A stretch of DNA of 8,899 bases from Megamonas hypermegale (GTDB lineage: Bacteria; Bacillota; Negativicutes; Selenomonadales; Selenomonadaceae). The notes beneath the pieces were generated by a model. That model saw nothing but the letters and a program-made list of their open reading frames with translations. It was not told the DNA's origin and did not search any database. Positions 6,754 to 8,899 of the stretch are shown here, in pieces. The stretch is taken from contig DCFC01000041.1 in NCBI GenBank assembly GCA_002314325.1, positions 32,063 through 40,961 of the forward strand. Direction: 5' to 3'. The number at the start of each line of letters is the position of its first letter. The stretch's first letter is position 1. The translations under genes and the position numbers were made by a program.

Positions 6754-7293
6754 ATGGAAAGTTTTAAAGCGACCACTATCATCGCCGTGAAAAAAGACGG
6801 CAAAACGGCAATCGCCGGTGATGGACAGGTAACTTTCGGACAGGCGGCAATCATGAAGGCCAACGCCCGCAAAGTCCGCCGTTTATATAATAATAAAGTA
6901 TTGGCAGGTTTTGCCGGTTCCGTTGCCGACGCGTTTACTTTATTTGAAAAATTTGAAGCGAAACTCGTGGAATATCACGGCAATCTGACCCGCGCAGCCG
7001 TAGAGCTGGCGAAAGACTGGCGCATGGACCGCGTACTGCGCAAACTGGAAGCACTGCTGCTCGTCGCTGACGAAAATACGCTGCTTTTAATCTCCGGCAA
7101 CGGTGAAGTAATCGAACCGGACGGTAACGTAGCCGCTATCGGTTCAGGCGGATTTTACGCTTTGGCGGCAGGCCGCGCCCTCGTCAAACATTCCGATTTA
7201 TCGGCCGGTGAAATCGCCAAAGAAGCACTTACATTGGCAGCCGATATCTGCGTTTACACAAACCATAATATTATTGTAGAAGAATTGAATTAA
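6754..7293 (+). CDS. hslV: HslV (ClpQ) protease subunit of HslVU
   Basis: Threonine-type peptidase that forms the double hexameric core of the ATP-dependent HslVU protease with HslU. The 179-residue protein matches HslV throughout: ATTIIAV (6-12), [10 protein letters not shown] (21-30), RKVRRL with the active-site lysine Lys40, [11 protein letters not shown] (51-61), a long central helix region, and [16 protein letters not shown] (128-143). The expected nucleophile is Thr7 in MESFKA-TT, so a six-residue leader must be removed to free it; B. subtilis ClpQ carries a similar short leader. SD GGAG (6742-6745) is 8 nt from the ATG. It follows trmFO by 37 nt. In B. subtilis xerC (codV) stands between these two genes; it is absent here. 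hslU follows after 15 nt. Confidence 0.97.
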   Translation: MESFKATTIIAVKKDGKTAIAGDGQVTFGQAAIMKANARKVRRLYNNKVLAGFAGSVADAFTLFEKFEAKLVEYHGNLTRAAVELAKDWRMDRVLRKLEALLLVADENTLLLISGNGEVIEPDGNVAAIGSGGFYALAAGRALVKHSDLSAGEIAKEALTLAADICVYTNHNIIVEELN

Positions 7294-7308
7294 AAGGGAG
7301 TTTTTACA

Positions 7309-8706
7309 GTGAAATTCAACGAACAAATTCCGCGCCAGGTCGTGGAAGAACTCGATAAATATATCGTAGGACAGGCACAGGCAAAACGCTCCGTAGCCAT
7401 CGCCCTGCGCAACAGATGGCGCAGCCGTCATTTGCCGGAAGAAATGCGCGATGAAATCATTCCGAAAAATATTTTAATGATCGGCTCCACCGGTGTCGGC
7501 AAAACGGAAATCGCCCGCCGCCTGGCTAAACTGGTTAAAGCACCGTTCGTCAAAGTGGAAGCGACGAAATTTACGGAAGTCGGTTATGTCGGCCGCGACG
7601 TTGAATCCATGGTAAGAGATTTGGCGGAAGCTGCCGTGCGCATGGTAAAACAGGAAAAACTGGAAGAAGTGCAGGATAAAGCCAAAGAAATGGCGGAAGA
7701 ACGCATCCTCGACATCTTCGTACCGGAACCGAAAACGAAATCCGTATCCAATCCTTTAAACGCACTTTTCGGCGGCAATAAGGACGACGAAGCGGAAGAA
7801 GAAAAACCGGCAGAAGAACCGAAATATTCCGCCGGCCGCGAATGGTGCAGAAAACGTCTGCAAAAAGGCGAGCTGGAAAATGATATGATTGAAATCAGCG
7901 TCGAACCGAAAAATGCACCGGTAATCGGCATGTTCGCAGGCTCCGGCATGGAAGACATGAGCAACAATATTCAGGATATGCTCGGCAACCTCATGCCGAA
8001 AAAACGCAAAAAACGCAAAGTAACCGTAGCACAGGCACGCGAAATCTTCACGCAGGAAGAAGCGCAGAAACTGCTCGACATGGAAGCGATTTCCCATGAA
8101 GCACTGCAGATTGCCGAACGCAACGGTATCATCTTCCTCGACGAAATCGACAAAGTGGCGGTAAAAGGCTCTTCCTCCGGTCCGGACGTATCACGCGAAG
8201 GCGTACAGCGCGACATTCTGCCTATTGTCGAAGGCTCGACCGTTTCCACTAAATACGGCCAGATGAAAACGGATTATATCCTGTTTATCGCTGCCGGTGC
8301 GTTCCATATGGCCAAACCATCCGACTTAATCCCAGAATTGCAGGGCCGATTCCCAATCCGCGTGGAACTGAGCTCCCTTACGGAGGCTGATTTTAAACGC
8401 ATACTGACGGAACCGACGAATGCTCTCTTAAAACAGTATAAAGCACTGCTGGCAACGGAAGGCGTAACGATTGACTTTACCGAAGACGCTATCGAACGAT
8501 TGGCGCAGGTTGCCTGTGAAGTCAACGAACAGACGGAAAATATCGGCGCAAGACGTTTGCATACTATCATGGAAAAACTGCTGGAAGATTTATCCTTCGA
8601 AGCACCGGAGCTGGAAGATAAAAACGTTACAATCGATGCCGCTTACGTAAACGAAAAACTTGGCGGTATTATCAAAAACAGAGATTTAAGCCAATTCATA
8701 TTATAA
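7309..8706 (+). CDS. hslU: HslU (ClpY) AAA+ ATPase/unfoldase subunit of HslVU
   Basis: Hexameric AAA+ unfoldase that feeds protein substrates into HslV. The 465-residue product has Walker A GSTGVGKT (59-66), the pore loop GYVG (92-95) that grips substrate, and a variable intermediate (I) domain from about 110 to 240. That domain contains an acidic stretch ([12 protein letters not shown], 159-170) and a basic KKRKKRK (231-237). Walker B IIFLDEID (274-281), the arginine-bearing [12 protein letters not shown] (343-354) and sensor [14 protein letters not shown] (413-424) follow. The C-terminal RDLSQFIL (458-465) is the conserved tail that docks into HslV. The start is GTG at 7309, with SD AAGGGAG (7294-7300) 8 nt upstream. 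It is the last gene of the operon in this window; a terminator follows 5 nt after the stop rather than codY. Confidence 0.98.
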   Translation: MKFNEQIPRQVVEELDKYIVGQAQAKRSVAIALRNRWRSRHLPEEMRDEIIPKNILMIGSTGVGKTEIARRLAKLVKAPFVKVEATKFTEVGYVGRDVESMVRDLAEAAVRMVKQEKLEEVQDKAKEMAEERILDIFVPEPKTKSVSNPLNALFGGNKDDEAEEEKPAEEPKYSAGREWCRKRLQKGELENDMIEISVEPKNAPVIGMFAGSGMEDMSNNIQDMLGNLMPKKRKKRKVTVAQAREIFTQEEAQKLLDMEAISHEALQIAERNGIIFLDEIDKVAVKGSSSGPDVSREGVQRDILPIVEGSTVSTKYGQMKTDYILFIAAGAFHMAKPSDLIPELQGRFPIRVELSSLTEADFKRILTEPTNALLKQYKALLATEGVTIDFTEDAIERLAQVACEVNEQTENIGARRLHTIMEKLLEDLSFEAPELEDKNVTIDAAYVNEKLGGIIKNRDLSQFIL

Positions 8707-8711
8707 AGTTT

Positions 8712-8745
8712 GGTGCAATGTAATTGCACCAGGTACTTTTTCTTT
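8712..8745 (+). terminator. Intrinsic terminator after hslU
   Basis: GGTGCAAT (8712-8719) and ATTGCACC (8723-8730) form a perfect 8-bp stem with a tight GTA loop. The T-rich run that follows (8737-8745) starts about 6 nt after the stem. Because this T run is also the left arm of the next palindrome, termination may be helped by either hairpin. Confidence 0.7.
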
Positions 8746-8766
8746 GTCGCGCAAAGAAAAAGTACC
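8732..8766. repeat. Perfect 15-bp palindrome, core of an intergenic repeat
   Basis: The left arm GGTACTTTTTCTTTG (8732-8746) is exactly complementary to CAAAGAAAAAGTACC (8752-8766) across a 5-nt TCGCG loop. The GTACCCAAAAAGAAAACGCT that follows is, from memory, typical of dispersed intergenic repeats in several bacteria; copy number in this genome cannot be seen here. Confidence 0.85.
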
Positions 8767-8899
8767 CAAAAAGAAAACGCTTGGGTTCGTGCACTGCTAA
8801 GAGATTTTTACTTTAAGAAAATGGTTTTTTATCTCTAACGTTTAAAAACTCGCTTCGCTCAAACATTTAAACTAAAAACAGAGCTAAAAAAGCCTTCGT
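8767..8899. other. Non-coding palindrome-rich tail to the window edge
   Basis: No convincing ORF. Weaker inverted repeats continue: AGAGAT (8801-8806) with ATCTCT (8831-8836), and GTTTAAA (8840-8846) with TTTAAAC (8865-8871) around the mirror-like CTCGCTTCGCTC. This probably belongs to the same intergenic repeat as the palindrome before it, and may extend past the window. Confidence 0.4.

Noticed and set aside
1..8899. CRISPR array, tRNA or rRNA gene
   Set aside because: No regularly spaced direct repeats, no tRNA cloverleaf and no rRNA-like sequence were seen.

Overview
The window looks like a chromosomal segment of a low-to-mid-GC Firmicute, most likely a member of the Negativicutes. That assignment is an inference from protein similarity as I remember it and from the gene order dprA-topA-trmFO-hslV-hslU. 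It cannot be pinned to a genus by eye.

Left part (1-1690): a small flavodoxin-family gene on the plus strand has a clear intrinsic terminator. It is followed by about 1 kb of decayed, AT-richer DNA read on the minus strand. This holds a 55-residue two-helix membrane protein ORF and a DUF3800-like gene that lacks an in-frame start and its usual C-terminal part. Past the broken end lies a run of hairpins resembling the right end of an IS200/IS605-type element (an orphan omega-RNA-like remnant), then another structured stretch closed by a minus-strand terminator.

Middle (1690-2020): the intergenic leader of the main operon. A near-consensus sigma-A promoter (TTGACA-17-GATAAT) is separated from dprA by a near-palindromic element of about 130 nt. 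The element has a perfect 25-bp inner stem and is flanked by 10-bp direct repeats, so it looks like a small MITE-type insertion or a leader stem-loop.

Right part (2021-8706): a tightly packed plus-strand operon, dprA-topA-trmFO-hslV-hslU. It combines natural-transformation ssDNA handling (DprA), DNA relaxation (topoisomerase I), tRNA m5U54 methylation (TrmFO) and the two-part ATP-dependent protease HslVU (ClpQY). Gaps run from a 4-nt overlap to 37 nt, and good Shine-Dalgarno sequences precede topA, trmFO, hslV and hslU. dprA is different: the best SD serves a three-codon minicistron just ahead of it. Compared with the Bacillus subtilis topA-trmFO-codV(xerC)-clpQ-clpY-codY cluster, xerC is absent and no codY follows. 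The operon ends in an intrinsic terminator followed by a strongly palindromic intergenic repeat that runs towards the window edge.

The coding core is ordinary housekeeping DNA. The unusual content is in the intergenic structures: the hairpin element in the dprA leader, the IS605-like/omega-RNA-like remnant beside the broken DUF3800 gene, and the 3' palindromic repeat.
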